64,000 bases of DNA from Aureimonas altamirensis. GTDB lineage: Bacteria > Pseudomonadota > Alphaproteobacteria > Rhizobiales > Rhizobiaceae. The translations under genes and the position numbers were made by a program. Below, piece after piece: positions 41,903 through 51,003 of this stretch. The DNA lies in NCBI RefSeq assembly GCF_001463885.1, contig NZ_BBWQ01000015.1, positions 1 through 64,000 of the forward strand, given 5' to 3'. Within the stretch, counting starts at the first letter, position 1. Each line of letters begins with the position of its first letter. Below the pieces are notes generated by a model. That model was given only the letters and a program-made list of their open reading frames with translations. It had not been told where the DNA came from and ran no database searches.

Positions 41903-42922
41903 ATGAATTGCAGGTTCTACGGGCGCAGCCGCCGCACCGCAGTCTGGGCCGGCGCGTTGGCCGGTGCGGTGTTGAGCGCTGGGGCGGCGATGGCGGCAAG
42001 CGAGGAGGCATGGGACGAATTCCGTGCCGATGTCCGCAAGACGTGCCTGACGAAGGGCGAAGAACTGGTGGAAACACCGGCCATCGTCATCGACCCGTTC
42101 GGCTCGGAAACCTTCGGATACGCACTGATGACGGGCATGGAAAAGGGCTCTGCCAATGTGCGCTCGGTGGTCTGCGTTTTCGACAAGCAATCCCGGACGG
42201 CAGAAGTCAGCGCGCCGCTGGACCTTGCCACAAGCGAAGCGCCCGGCCTTGCCGAGGAAACCGGCAAATCCGCGCGTGTCGACCGGGGGACGAGCGCCGG
42301 CGTCGTCGCGCCGTTCGGCGGCCAATGCACGGAAGAATGCGAGGCGACCCTGTCGCTGCTGGATGCGGGCGACCAGCGCAAGGTCACGCGGCTTCCGCAG
42401 GTGATCGCCCAGACGATTCTCGAGCATCCCCAAGGCACGGGCATCGCCGGTGTGGACAGCGTGCGCGATGTTGCGCTGTCTTTCAGCGAGCTGGTGGCCG
42501 GAACCCCCTCCGATACCCTGGCGGCCCCGCGCTCCGCGATGCCGGGCAAGGTGCCGTGCTCGATCTACTATTACGGCTTCATGAACGAGCCGGCCAAGCT
42601 GGTTGGAAACCACACCTGCACCGTTTCGGCGCTGGAAGGCGGCGGCCTGCTTCTGGAGAAGACCACGGGCGAACGCCTGCGCGCCGAACTGCGCCCGCTG
42701 ACCGACGGCTTCTCCGCCGTCATCGGCCGCAACTTCCTGGCCGACCAGGAAGAGCGGCAGTACGATTCGGCCAACCCGGCCAATGCCGGCAACGACAATT
42801 TCGGCAATGTGGTCGGCCTGGCGACAGCAGGTAACGGCCGTCTCTACGTTTTCTCCAGCGAGCAGCGCGGCTTCCAGCAGGAAGACCCGACATTCTTCTG
42901 GGCCTTGACCGTAGGAGGCTGA
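41903..42922 (+). CDS. Secreted protein of unknown function
   Basis: 339 residues with a Sec-type signal peptide (RSRRTAVWAGALAGAVLSAG, cleavage about after residue 31, AMA-AS). The mature part has six cysteines spread in pairs (for example CTEEC near residue 138) and no domain I recognise. The C-terminal ~70 residues read as a beta-rich region. Probably periplasmic. It lies 43 nt before the exonuclease gene and could share its transcript, though the topics seem unrelated. Divergent from the nitronate monooxygenase (155 nt). Confidence 0.75.
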   Translation: MNCRFYGRSRRTAVWAGALAGAVLSAGAAMAASEEAWDEFRADVRKTCLTKGEELVETPAIVIDPFGSETFGYALMTGMEKGSANVRSVVCVFDKQSRTAEVSAPLDLATSEAPGLAEETGKSARVDRGTSAGVVAPFGGQCTEECEATLSLLDAGDQRKVTRLPQVIAQTILEHPQGTGIAGVDSVRDVALSFSELVAGTPSDTLAAPRSAMPGKVPCSIYYYGFMNEPAKLVGNHTCTVSALEGGGLLLEKTTGERLRAELRPLTDGFSAVIGRNFLADQEERQYDSANPANAGNDNFGNVVGLATAGNGRLYVFSSEQRGFQQEDPTFFWALTVGG

Positions 42923-42965
42923 TTTTACTTGCCTTCGTGCCGGCATCTCCCCATTTTGTGAGGCG

Positions 42966-43793
42966 ATGGAAGAGTTGTTCCCCGCCTCGCAAAAGACGCT
43001 GTCGCTGTTCGCCGAACCGGGCAACCCGGTGGTTCGGGTGATCGATACGGAGACGGCCGGTCAGGCACGCGTGGCCGAGGATGCCGTCATCGAAATCGGC
43101 TCCGTCGACCTCGACCTCGCCACCGGCCGCATCTTCAACCCCATGCAGACCCTGGCAGACCCGGGCGGCGTCATCATCACCGAGCACGCAAGGCGCGTGC
43201 ACCGAATCACCGATGAGATGCTGGTCGGCGCCCCGCCGTTTGCCGAGGCCGCCGCACCCTTTACGCAAGGGGTCGAAACCTATGCCGCGCAGCGTGCCAG
43301 CTTCGACCGGGACAGGCTGCGCTTCACCGGACGCTGGTTCTGCACCTACAAGCTTGCCCTGCGCGCCTTTCCGGACGTGCGATCGCACGGCTTGCAATCC
43401 CTGGTGAAATACCTGCCTCTCGATCTGTCGGAAGTGCAGGGCCAGCTCGAGGGGCTGCATCCGCACCGCGCTTTGTACGATGCGTTGTGCACGGCCATCC
43501 TGATGCGGCGGATTTCGGAGCAGCTCCTGCCGTTCTGCCAGGGCCTCGACGACTTTATCGAGCGCGCGGAGCGCGTTACGCTGGAGCCGGCGCTGCTGGC
43601 GCGTTTCCGCTTCGGCAAGCACAAGGGCATCGCCCTCGGCAACGTGCCGACCGACTATCTGGAATGGGTGGTGATGCAGCCCAACATGGAGGCGGACGCC
43701 GCTTATACTGCCCGCCACCATCTGAAGCGCCGGCAGGCCGAGCAGCTTCAGCGCATCGCGCGCGGCCCCGTCATCGCCGCGATCGCGTCCTGA
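42966..43793 (+). CDS. DEDDh-type 3'-5' exonuclease with ExoX-like C-terminus
   Basis: 275 residues. The Exo I motif is VIDTETAG (about residues 25-32), and Exo III is HPHRALYDA near residue 165. The Exo II region, usually AHNAxFD, reads AAQRASFDRDRL: the aspartate is kept but the preceding His-Asn is lost. A C-terminal ExoX-like motif FRFGKHKGIALGNVPTDYLEW lies at about 216-236. It is 13 nt upstream of an ATP-dependent DNA ligase, so the two probably act in one DNA-end repair process. A GAGG ribosome site precedes the ATG. Confidence 0.85.
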   Translation: MEELFPASQKTLSLFAEPGNPVVRVIDTETAGQARVAEDAVIEIGSVDLDLATGRIFNPMQTLADPGGVIITEHARRVHRITDEMLVGAPPFAEAAAPFTQGVETYAAQRASFDRDRLRFTGRWFCTYKLALRAFPDVRSHGLQSLVKYLPLDLSEVQGQLEGLHPHRALYDALCTAILMRRISEQLLPFCQGLDDFIERAERVTLEPALLARFRFGKHKGIALGNVPTDYLEWVVMQPNMEADAAYTARHHLKRRQAEQLQRIARGPVIAAIAS

Positions 43794-43806
43794 AGGCCGC
43801 GACGGG

Positions 43807-45450
43807 ATGGAGCGTTTCGCCGAGCTTCTCGACCGTTTGCTCCTGACACCGCAGCGTAACGGCAAGCTGCGCCTCCTCGTCGATTATTTCCGGCACGTGC
43901 CGGACCCGGAGCGCGGCTATGCGCTGGCGGCCATCACCGGTGGGCTGGACATACGAAGCGTCAAGCCCGCCATGCTGCGCGCGCTGATGGCCGAGCGGAT
44001 GGACGAGGTGCTGTTCGGCTATTCCTACGACTATGTCGGCGACCTGGCGGAAACCATCGCCCTGGCATGGCCCGAGCGGGAGCCGGCGGGTGCTTCGGGG
44101 CCGCTGCCTGCGCCACCCGGTCTGGCGGAGGTGATCCACGCGCTGGACGGCGCCACGCGTGCGGAAGGCCCGCGCTTGGTGGAAGCGTGGCTGGACGTCC
44201 TGGAATCGCAGGGGCGATATGCCCTGCTGAAGCTTGTCACCGGTTCGTTGCGCATCGGCGTTTCCTCGCGGCTGGCCAAGCAGGCGCTTGCCGATTTCGG
44301 AACGCGCGACGTCGCCGAAATCGAGGAGTTGTGGCACGGGCTGACACCGCCCTACGAGGATCTGTTCGCATGGCTGGAGGGGCGGGCGGACAAGCCGGCA
44401 TCGGCGGCCCGCGCGCCGTTTCGCCCGGTCATGCTGTCGCAGCCGCTGGAGGATGGCGACCAGGCCCGTATCAAGCCAGAGGATTATGCCGCCGAGTGGA
44501 AATGGGACGGCATCCGCGTGCAGGCCACGGTGGATGGCGGCGTCAGACGGCTCTATTCACGCACGGGCGACGATATCTCCGGCTCGTTTCCGGATCTTGT
44601 CGATTACATGACCTATGACGGCACGCTGGACGGCGAGCTTCTGGTGGCGCGCGCGGCCTTGCCCGACGAGCCGGCTGTCGAAGGCGGCGGTATCGTTGCG
44701 GCGAGCTTTTCCGATCTCCAGCAACGGTTGAACCGCAAGGCCGTGTCCGCCGCCGTCATGCGCAAATATCCTGTGTTCCTGCGTGCCTACGACCTTCTGC
44801 AGGATGGCGCGGAGGATATACGGGCGCTGCCCTATACCGAGCGGCGCCGCCGGCTGGAAGCGTTCCTGGTCCATCTGGAGCCGACGCGCTTCGACCTGTC
44901 GCACCAGGTCGCCTACAGCAGCCTGGGCGAGTTGGCGGCGATGCGGGCAGAGCCGCCCCACAGCGTGATCGAGGGGCTGATGCTCAAGCAACTCACCTCG
45001 CCCTACGTGCCGGGGCGCCCGAAGGGGCCATGGTTCAAGTGGAAGCGGAACCCCCATCTTATCGATGCCGTGCTGATGTATGCGCAGCGTGGCCATGGCA
45101 AGCGCTCCAGCTACTATTCGGACTACACGTTCGGTGTCTGGACGGGGCCGGAGGATGCGCCGGAACTGGTGCCGGTCGGCAAGGCCTATTTCGGCTTCAC
45201 CGACGAGGAGTTGCGCCGGCTCGACAAATACATCCGCGACAATACGATAGAGCGCTACGGCCCGGTACGATCCGTCCGGGCAGAGCCCGACCATGGCCTC
45301 GTCATCGAAGTCGCCTTCGAGGGGCTGCAGAAGTCGGCCCGCCATCGCTCCGGCGTGGCCATGCGCTTTCCGCGCGTCTCGCGCCTGCGCTGGGACAAGC
45401 CTGCCTTCGAGGCCGACCGGCTGGATACGTTGCAGGCGATGCTGCAATGA
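43807..45450 (+). CDS. ATP-dependent DNA ligase (bacterial LigC/Lhr-associated type)
   Basis: 547 residues. The adenylated lysine is Lys232 in EWKWDGIRVQ (motif I, KxDG form), followed by RLYSRTGDDISGSFPDL (motif Ia/III region), LDGELL, and the motif V lysines in PWFKWKRNP. The N-terminal ~200 residues are a DNA-binding domain. This subfamily is often found with a ligase-associated exonuclease and an Lhr helicase; here the upstream partner is instead an ExoX-like nuclease and no helicase is present. A back-up, repair-type ligase in addition to the essential NAD+-dependent LigA is the likely role. Confidence 0.92.
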   Translation: MERFAELLDRLLLTPQRNGKLRLLVDYFRHVPDPERGYALAAITGGLDIRSVKPAMLRALMAERMDEVLFGYSYDYVGDLAETIALAWPEREPAGASGPLPAPPGLAEVIHALDGATRAEGPRLVEAWLDVLESQGRYALLKLVTGSLRIGVSSRLAKQALADFGTRDVAEIEELWHGLTPPYEDLFAWLEGRADKPASAARAPFRPVMLSQPLEDGDQARIKPEDYAAEWKWDGIRVQATVDGGVRRLYSRTGDDISGSFPDLVDYMTYDGTLDGELLVARAALPDEPAVEGGGIVAASFSDLQQRLNRKAVSAAVMRKYPVFLRAYDLLQDGAEDIRALPYTERRRRLEAFLVHLEPTRFDLSHQVAYSSLGELAAMRAEPPHSVIEGLMLKQLTSPYVPGRPKGPWFKWKRNPHLIDAVLMYAQRGHGKRSSYYSDYTFGVWTGPEDAPELVPVGKAYFGFTDEELRRLDKYIRDNTIERYGPVRSVRAEPDHGLVIEVAFEGLQKSARHRSGVAMRFPRVSRLRWDKPAFEADRLDTLQAMLQ

Positions 45451-45535
45451 TGACGAAAGGTTTCGCGCGGTAGATCGCCTTGCCTCTGCCGCAAGGCACG
45501 CATAAGTGAGGCCGAACAGACAGACGAGGGTGTCC

Positions 45536-45808
45536 ATGCCGGGTTCAGTTTCCAATTTTCTGGGTGGATCGCCTTTGTCGGTCATCGTGCGGCTGGCGAT
45601 CCTGTCGCTGCTCGTCGGTATCCTGATGAGCTGGTTCGACATCCGGCCCGTCGAACTCGTCGACTGGGTGGTCGATTTCGGGCGCTATCTCTGGAATTCC
45701 GTCTTCGGCTCGCTCAACCGCGCCATCGACTATTTCCTGCTCGGCGCGGTGATCGTGGTGCCGATCTTCCTGATCTCGCGGCTTGCCAAGATGGGCAAGC
45801 GCTCATGA
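45536..45808 (+). CDS. Small membrane protein, DUF6460-like
   Basis: A 90-residue protein with two hydrophobic segments (about residues 14-34 and 64-83) joined by an amphipathic stretch, starting MPGSVSNFLGGSPLSVIVRL. The NFLGxSPLxVxxRL start and overall layout fit DUF6460, a family of small alphaproteobacterial inner-membrane proteins without known function. ATG 45536 has GAGGGTGT upstream. It overlaps the next gene by 4 nt (ATGA). Confidence 0.72.
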   Translation: MPGSVSNFLGGSPLSVIVRLAILSLLVGILMSWFDIRPVELVDWVVDFGRYLWNSVFGSLNRAIDYFLLGAVIVVPIFLISRLAKMGKRS

Positions 45809-46650
45809 CGCCACTCGTCTTTACGGCGGTCATTGCCGCGGCGCTTCTTCATGCGCTGTGGAATGCCCTCCTGAAGACGCAAAGCGACAAATATGCCGGC
45901 GCGCTCGGTGTCTCGGTCGGCGGTGTGCCGCTGGCCGTGGCCTGCCTTCTGGCCGCGGGCCTTCCAGCGGCGGAAAGCTGGCCCTATGTCGCTTCGTCCG
46001 CGTTGATCCACACGTTTTACTTCGTTTGCCTGCTCAATGCCTATCGCGCGGCGGACTTTACGCAGGTCTATCCCATCGCGCGGGGCGCGGCGCCCGTCAT
46101 CACGGCCATTGCCGGCACCTTGCTGGTCGGCGAGGTGCTGACGCCGCTGCAGACGGCCTCGGTCATGGTCATCGCCTGCGGCGTCATGAGCCTCGTCTTT
46201 GCCGGCCGGGGCAGCCGTCGGCTGACGCGCGCCGGCCTGCTCTGGGCGCTGGCCACCAGCGCCATCATCGCCACCTATTCCGTCAATGACGGCATCGGCG
46301 CGCGCCTGGCCGGCAACAGCTTCGCCTTCTATGGCGCATCCGCTACGCTGAACGCGGTGTTGCTGACGGCCTATATCGGCTGGCGGCATCCGCCCGCCAT
46401 CCGCAACAGCTTCACCACCGGGCGGCGGGCGCTGCTGATCGGCGGGCCGGTGTCCTTTATCGCCTATGCGCTGGTGACGTGGGCCTTCTCGCAGGCGCCT
46501 ATCGCGATGGTGTCCGCCCTGCGCGAGATTTCCATCGTCTTCGCAATCCTGATCGGCACCTTCATCCTGCGCGAGCGGATGGACTGGCGGCGCATCGCCT
46601 CGTCCTTCGTGACGCTGATGGGCGTTCTTCTGCTGCGGGCCGCCAAGTAG
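45805..46650 (+). CDS. EamA/DMT family transporter
   Basis: 281 residues, ten hydrophobic segments in two EamA repeats of about 140 residues (internal duplication: VYPIARGAAPVITAI in the first half, VSALREISIVFAILIGTFILRE in the second). Drug/metabolite exporters of this family move amino acids or small metabolites outward. Translationally coupled to the DUF6460 gene. Converges on the deacetylase gene with 2 nt between stops. The substrate cannot be assigned. Confidence 0.88.
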   Translation: MTPLVFTAVIAAALLHALWNALLKTQSDKYAGALGVSVGGVPLAVACLLAAGLPAAESWPYVASSALIHTFYFVCLLNAYRAADFTQVYPIARGAAPVITAIAGTLLVGEVLTPLQTASVMVIACGVMSLVFAGRGSRRLTRAGLLWALATSAIIATYSVNDGIGARLAGNSFAFYGASATLNAVLLTAYIGWRHPPAIRNSFTTGRRALLIGGPVSFIAYALVTWAFSQAPIAMVSALREISIVFAILIGTFILRERMDWRRIASSFVTLMGVLLLRAAK

Positions 46651-46652
46651 CG

Positions 46653-47555
46653 TCAGCTAAATTCGCGCGCCACGCGGTGCAGGATGGTGTGCCGGCGTGC
46701 CAGGGTGTCGATGTCGCGGCTGTAACCGCCGCCGATGACGCCGACCACCGGTATGTTCCGCTGCCGGAAAAAACCGATGACGCGCCGGTCGCGTTCGGCA
46801 AGGCCATTGTCGCTGAGGGCCAGGCGGCCAAGCCTGTCGTCGGCATGCGGGTCCACCCCGGCATTGTAGAAGACGATGTCGGGGCGGGCGCGGCGCAACG
46901 CTTCGTCCAGAAGGGCCGGCAGCATCGCCAGATAGGCGGCATCCACCATGCCGTCCGGCAGGGGGACATCGAGGTCGGAGACGGCCTTTTCGTAAGGATA
47001 GTTCCGTGCCGCATGCATGGACAGGGTGAAGACGGCGTCATCATCCGCGAAGATGCGGGCGGTTCCGTCACCCTGGTGGACATCGCAATCGAAGACGAGG
47101 ATGTGGGCGACGTCACCATCCGCCAGAAGGGTGGCCGCGGCGACGGCCACATCGTTGAAGACGGAAAACCCCGCTCCGCCGCTGCGGGAGGCATGGTGGC
47201 TGCCGCCCGCCGTATTGCAGGCAAGGCCGACATCCAGCGCAAGCTGCGCCGCGATCACCGTGCCGCCGGTGGCGTGCAGAGAGCGCCTGGCGACGCGCTC
47301 GTCCACGGTGAAGCCGATGGCCTTGTCTTCCTGCGGGGTGGTGGTGCAGGTGACGATGCGTTGCACATAGCCCGGGTCGTGCGCGCGCTCCAGCCAGCTT
47401 TCCAGAGCCGGCGCGGCAGGGTGGAACCCCTCGGGCCCGACGACCCCGTCCTCCCGCAGGATCTGCGCGATCCTGGAGAATTTCGACATCGGGAAGCGGT
47501 GCCCCGTATCGAAAAGGGCATCATAGGCAGGATGGTGGATGAATGGCGGCGTCAG
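46653..47555 (-). CDS. Histone-deacetylase-family amidohydrolase (acetylpolyamine/acetoin type), apparent CTG start
   Basis: Zinc deacetylase: [19 protein letters not shown] (tandem active-site His), [15 protein letters not shown] (zinc Asp/His) and [12 protein letters not shown] are intact. The only in-frame ATG is at 47489, but family sequence continues 22 codons further upstream ([17 protein letters not shown], the conserved N-terminus that holds the first active-site loop). No ATG, GTG or TTG precedes it in frame; the likely start is CTG 47553-47555, which overlaps the pyrD stop as CTGA, with AGGT 8 nt upstream. That gives 300 residues, the normal family length. Bacterial homologues deacetylate polyamines or acetoin-related compounds. 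Confidence 0.85.
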   Translation of the reverse strand: MTPPFIHHPAYDALFDTGHRFPMSKFSRIAQILREDGVVGPEGFHPAAPALESWLERAHDPGYVQRIVTCTTTPQEDKAIGFTVDERVARRSLHATGGTVIAAQLALDVGLACNTAGGSHHASRSGGAGFSVFNDVAVAAATLLADGDVAHILVFDCDVHQGDGTARIFADDDAVFTLSMHAARNYPYEKAVSDLDVPLPDGMVDAAYLAMLPALLDEALRRARPDIVFYNAGVDPHADDRLGRLALSDNGLAERDRRVIGFFRQRNIPVVGVIGGGYSRDIDTLARRHTILHRVAREFS

Positions 47556-48667
47556 TTGCCGACCTGTTCGGCGGGTGGCGGCCCGCGCTCCAGTATTTCA
47601 TCCACGCGCGTATCGCGGATACGCCTGAGGTTCGGCGCGCGCGATTTGTCGAGATAGTGCACGAGGCCGTTGAGAATGCGCAGCGGCAGGCGAGGCCCGG
47701 CATAGACGAGGGCGGTGTAGAACTGCACGAGATCTGCCCCGGCCTCCATCTTGGCCAGGCAGGTGCGGGCGCTTTCCACGCCGCCCGCGCCAATCAGCGG
47801 AAAGTCCGGCCCGAGCGCCTTGCGGAAAGCCGCCAACGCAAAGCTGGACCGGCTGATCAACGGCCGGCCCGAGAGGCCGCCGGATTCTTCGCCGTGTTCG
47901 CGCCCTTCCACGCCGTAGCGCGACAGGGTGGTGTTGGACACGATCAGGCCATCCAGCTTGTACTTGCGCACCGTGTCGGCGATGGCGCCGATTTCCGGCA
48001 GGGACAGGTCGGGCGCCACCTTCAGGAAGATCGGGCAGGGGGGCACGGCGGCCAGCGCGGCCGCGCCGTCGCGCGCTGCGGCCACCGCGTGCATCAGCTC
48101 GACCAGTTCGTCGCCCTTCTGCAGCGTGCGCAGGCCCGGCGTGTTGGGCGACGAGATATTGACGGTCAGATAGCTGGCCAGCGGCGCAAAGCAGTGAACG
48201 CCGGCGACATAGTCGGCGATGCGATTGCCGCTGTCCTTGTTGGCGCCGATGTTGACGCCGACGATACCCGCCTTGCGCACGCGCTTCTTCAGGCGGGCGG
48301 CAACTTCGGCGTGGCCGTCATTGTTGAAGCCCAGCCGGTTGATGATGGCGCCGGCCTCGGGCAGGCGGAAGATGCGTGGCTTCGGGTTGCCTTCCTGCGG
48401 CTGCGGCGTGACGGTGCCGACCTCGATGAAGCCGAACCCCATCTTCAACATGGCGTCGGGCACTTCGCCGTTCTTGTCGTAGCCTGCCGCCAGCCCCAGC
48501 GGGTTGGGGAAGGACAGCCCGGCCAGCTCAACCTTCAGGCGCGGGTCTGTCGGCACTTCGATGCGCGGCAGCAGCCCGGTCTTCAGGGCGCGGATGGACA
48601 ATGTATGGGCCTGCTCCGGGTCCAGCCGGAACAGCAATGGTTTGGCCCAGCGATAGGCGACGCTCAT
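47552..48667 (-). CDS. pyrD: Dihydroorotate dehydrogenase (quinone), class 2
   Basis: Fourth step of pyrimidine synthesis, linked to the respiratory quinone pool at the inner membrane. 371 residues with the class-2 N-terminal amphipathic helices (residues 1-40), the FMN-binding [11 protein letters not shown] and [11 protein letters not shown] with the catalytic serine (near residue 172), NTTLSR, and GAGGVESA. The start ATG 48667 overlaps the DUF952 stop, and its stop overlaps the apparent CTG start of the deacetylase, so three genes form a tightly coupled run. Confidence 0.95.
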   Translation of the reverse strand: MSVAYRWAKPLLFRLDPEQAHTLSIRALKTGLLPRIEVPTDPRLKVELAGLSFPNPLGLAAGYDKNGEVPDAMLKMGFGFIEVGTVTPQPQEGNPKPRIFRLPEAGAIINRLGFNNDGHAEVAARLKKRVRKAGIVGVNIGANKDSGNRIADYVAGVHCFAPLASYLTVNISSPNTPGLRTLQKGDELVELMHAVAAARDGAAALAAVPPCPIFLKVAPDLSLPEIGAIADTVRKYKLDGLIVSNTTLSRYGVEGREHGEESGGLSGRPLISRSSFALAAFRKALGPDFPLIGAGGVESARTCLAKMEAGADLVQFYTALVYAGPRLPLRILNGLVHYLDKSRAPNLRRIRDTRVDEILERGPPPAEQVGN

Positions 48668-49017
48668 CGGATAGACTCCGGAAATGCGTGGCGACCATCC
48701 TCGGACAGCCCAATCTCGGTGGCGAAGATCACGCTGTCCATGGCAAGGTCGCCGTAGAGATGAGGGAAAAGCGCGCCGCCGCGCGATGGTTCCCAGCGCA
48801 GTTCCGCTCCAAGCCGGCGCGGGTCCACAGCCACCAACAGCAGGTCGCGCTGGCCCTTGAAGTGCTTTTCCGCCGTTTCGCGTAGCTGGGAGCCGGTCGA
48901 AAAATGGATGAAGCCGTCCTGCAGGTCGACGGGCAGGCCCGTGAAGCGGCCGGATTCCTCGGCCTGTGCCCAGATCTGGGCCGGGACGAGCTTATAGATG
49001 GGTTCGTTGCGGTTCAT
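48664..49017 (-). CDS. DUF952 family protein
   Basis: A 117-residue protein with the family core YKLVPAQIWAQAEESGRFTG and the DLQDGFIHFSTGSQL motif (near residues 31-45). DUF952 proteins resemble ADP-ribosyltransferase-like folds, but no activity is established. ATG 49017 chosen because the conserved sequence starts there; it overlaps pyrD by 4 nt at its end. Co-occurrence with pyrD is usual in Rhizobiales. Confidence 0.87.
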   Translation of the reverse strand: MNRNEPIYKLVPAQIWAQAEESGRFTGLPVDLQDGFIHFSTGSQLRETAEKHFKGQRDLLLVAVDPRRLGAELRWEPSRGGALFPHLYGDLAMDSVIFATEIGLSEDGRHAFPESIR

Positions 49018-49042
49018 CGGTTGTCCGAAATGCAAGGGGACG

Positions 49043-50047
49043 TCATCGGGCAGCGGTCGAACCGGCCAGCGCGACATCGGCGATGCCGCCGATGAATTTC
49101 GACATTTCACTCATCGAGGTTTCACCGGCCTTCCGGCCGAATGCCTGGAAGACATGGCAGCCGCCCGTCCAGACGGAAAGGTCCGATACGTTGCCGGCGG
49201 CCATCCAGCGTGCAGCCATGAACAGCGAGTCGTCGAGAAGAAGGTCCTGTGTGCCGACGGTGAAGAGCGCCGGCGGCAGCCCGGACAGGTCCGCATAAAG
49301 CGGCGATATCGCTGGATCGCGCAGGCTGTACGCCTCGGGCACGAAACGCATGACGAATTCCTTGATGTCCTCGGTGTTGAGGACAAGCCGTTCCGTGCCG
49401 GCATTGCGCACGCTGGGCGTCAGCGACAGGTCGTAGCAGCCGGCATTCAGGTTGGCGGCGGAAAACGGCACCAGGCGATGCCCGTCCCGAAGCCGCAGCA
49501 GCGTCAGCACGCTGAGATGCGCCCCGGCGGATTCGCCGCCGATCGCCAGAAAATCCGTCGGCGCTCCCTCGATTTCGCCGCGCACCAGGGCAAGGGCGGC
49601 ATCCTCGCAATCGTCGGGCGCGGCCGGAAAGGGATGTTCGGGCGCCAGCCGGTAATCCACCGACACCGTTGCAAGGCCCGTCGCGTCGGCCAGCCGCCGC
49701 AGGGCAGCATCGCTTTCGACCGCTTCGCCGAATACCCAGCCGCCGCCGTGGATATGCAGGTATGTGCCGCGCGGCTTGCCGCCTGCCGGCATCAGGATTC
49801 GAAGCGTAATGTCGTTGCCGTCGCGGCCGCGAACTCTGCGCGTGATCGCATCCGGATCGGGGGCGACAGGCGGGAAAACGCCTTTCCCCTCGCGGCGCGC
49901 CTCACGGACGACCTCCTCGGGGAAATCCCATGGGCTGGGACGCGTTTTCTGAAATGCGACGATAGAGGCATTCAGTTCCGCCAACTCGTCGGAAACAAGC
50001 CCCTTATCGAACATTGCCCGGTTGATGACGATCGATTGGCCCGTCAT
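49043..50047 (-). CDS. Alpha/beta-hydrolase, hormone-sensitive-lipase family esterase
   Basis: 334 residues. The HSL oxyanion motif HGGGWVFG (near residue 105), the nucleophile elbow GGESAGAH (near residue 176), DLLLDDS and the final His in GGCHVFQAF give a full Ser-Asp-His triad. The short N-terminal cap is normal. Start at ATG 50047 (MTGQSIV); an ATG 8 codons earlier is less likely. It lies 25 nt upstream of the DUF952 gene and may be the first gene of that operon. Substrate unknown, probably a short-chain ester. Confidence 0.88.
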   Translation of the reverse strand: MTGQSIVINRAMFDKGLVSDELAELNASIVAFQKTRPSPWDFPEEVVREARREGKGVFPPVAPDPDAITRRVRGRDGNDITLRILMPAGGKPRGTYLHIHGGGWVFGEAVESDAALRRLADATGLATVSVDYRLAPEHPFPAAPDDCEDAALALVRGEIEGAPTDFLAIGGESAGAHLSVLTLLRLRDGHRLVPFSAANLNAGCYDLSLTPSVRNAGTERLVLNTEDIKEFVMRFVPEAYSLRDPAISPLYADLSGLPPALFTVGTQDLLLDDSLFMAARWMAAGNVSDLSVWTGGCHVFQAFGRKAGETSMSEMSKFIGGIADVALAGSTAAR

Positions 50048-50324
50048 TTGTCCTCGTGCGCCATACGCCAAGTCTGCACGTTCTAAAGCCTTTCCTGCCG
50101 CAGGGGAAGCGCCGCCCGGCCCATCGAGGCGCCGGCGTGCCGTCTCACGCGAAAGCGGCTGCGTTTAACCATTGCGGTGCGCGCTGGCAAGCTGCGGCAG
50201 GGCCGCGCAGCGTATTGCGACGCAATTTCGAGTTGCATCCGTCGGCATCGGAGAACATTGTCTCATCTTCAACGGCCGATCACATCGGCGTGTCGCGTAG
50301 TGCAGGGGCTGAAGAGGGGTACGC

Positions 50325-50801
50325 ATGCTCAAGGAGTTTCGGGAGTTCGCCCTCAAGGGCAACATGGTCGATCTGGCCATCGGTATCATCATCGGTGCGG
50401 CCTTTTCGGGCCTCGTCAACTCCATCGTCGCCGATATCATCATGCCGCTCGTCGGTTTGCTCACGGGTGGCGGCGTAGACTTTTCCAACCTCTTCATTCC
50501 GCTGTCCAGCAACGTTACGGCGGCCGGTCTTGCGCAGGCGCGCGAACAGGGGCCCGTGCTGGCCTATGGCGCCTTCCTGACGCTGCTCATCAATTTCATG
50601 ATCGTCGCCTTCGTGCTGTTCATGGTGGTCAAGGGCATGAACAGGCTGAAGCGCAAGGAAGAGGCAAAGCCGCCGGAGGCCGCCGAAGTCCCGCGCGACG
50701 AAAAGCTTCTCGAAGAGATCCGCGACATCCTTGCCGCCGGCAACCCGAACCGGCCGGGCACGACGCCGGGCTCGGGCCGCATTCCGGGTACGGACTTCTG
50801 A
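50325..50801 (+). CDS. mscL: Large-conductance mechanosensitive channel MscL
   Basis: Emergency osmotic release valve of the inner membrane. 158 residues: N-terminal helix [23 protein letters not shown] (split: [16 protein letters not shown]), pore helix with GxxxAxxG spacing, second membrane helix at about 85-105 and a charged C-terminal bundle. Slightly longer than the 136-residue E. coli protein because of the C-terminal tail. A strong hairpin follows. Together with the NAGGN operon it makes two osmotic-response systems in the window, but they are far apart. Confidence 0.96.
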   Translation: MLKEFREFALKGNMVDLAIGIIIGAAFSGLVNSIVADIIMPLVGLLTGGGVDFSNLFIPLSSNVTAAGLAQAREQGPVLAYGAFLTLLINFMIVAFVLFMVVKGMNRLKRKEEAKPPEAAEVPRDEKLLEEIRDILAAGNPNRPGTTPGSGRIPGTDF

Positions 50802-50813
50802 TCCACGACCGTT

Positions 50814-50835
50814 GGGGGAGCCGAGCGGCTCCCCC
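50814..50835 (+). terminator. Hairpin after mscL
   Basis: 9-bp stem GGGGGAGCC / GGCTCCCCC with a 4-nt loop, 12 nt after the mscL stop; no T-run follows, so termination may be factor-assisted. Confidence 0.65.
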
Positions 50836-51003
50836 CGCCATCCGGATGCCGGTTCCCGACGCCGGCACGGCGTGCTTGCCGCCCGGGCTGACGGCATGCG
50901 CGCAATTAATCCAAATCCCTTGACGGACACCCTCGTTTGGCGCACTGCCCATGGCAAACCATCGGGCCGCTCAAGCGGCATCCTGCGCCCCGGGGCATCG
51001 GAC

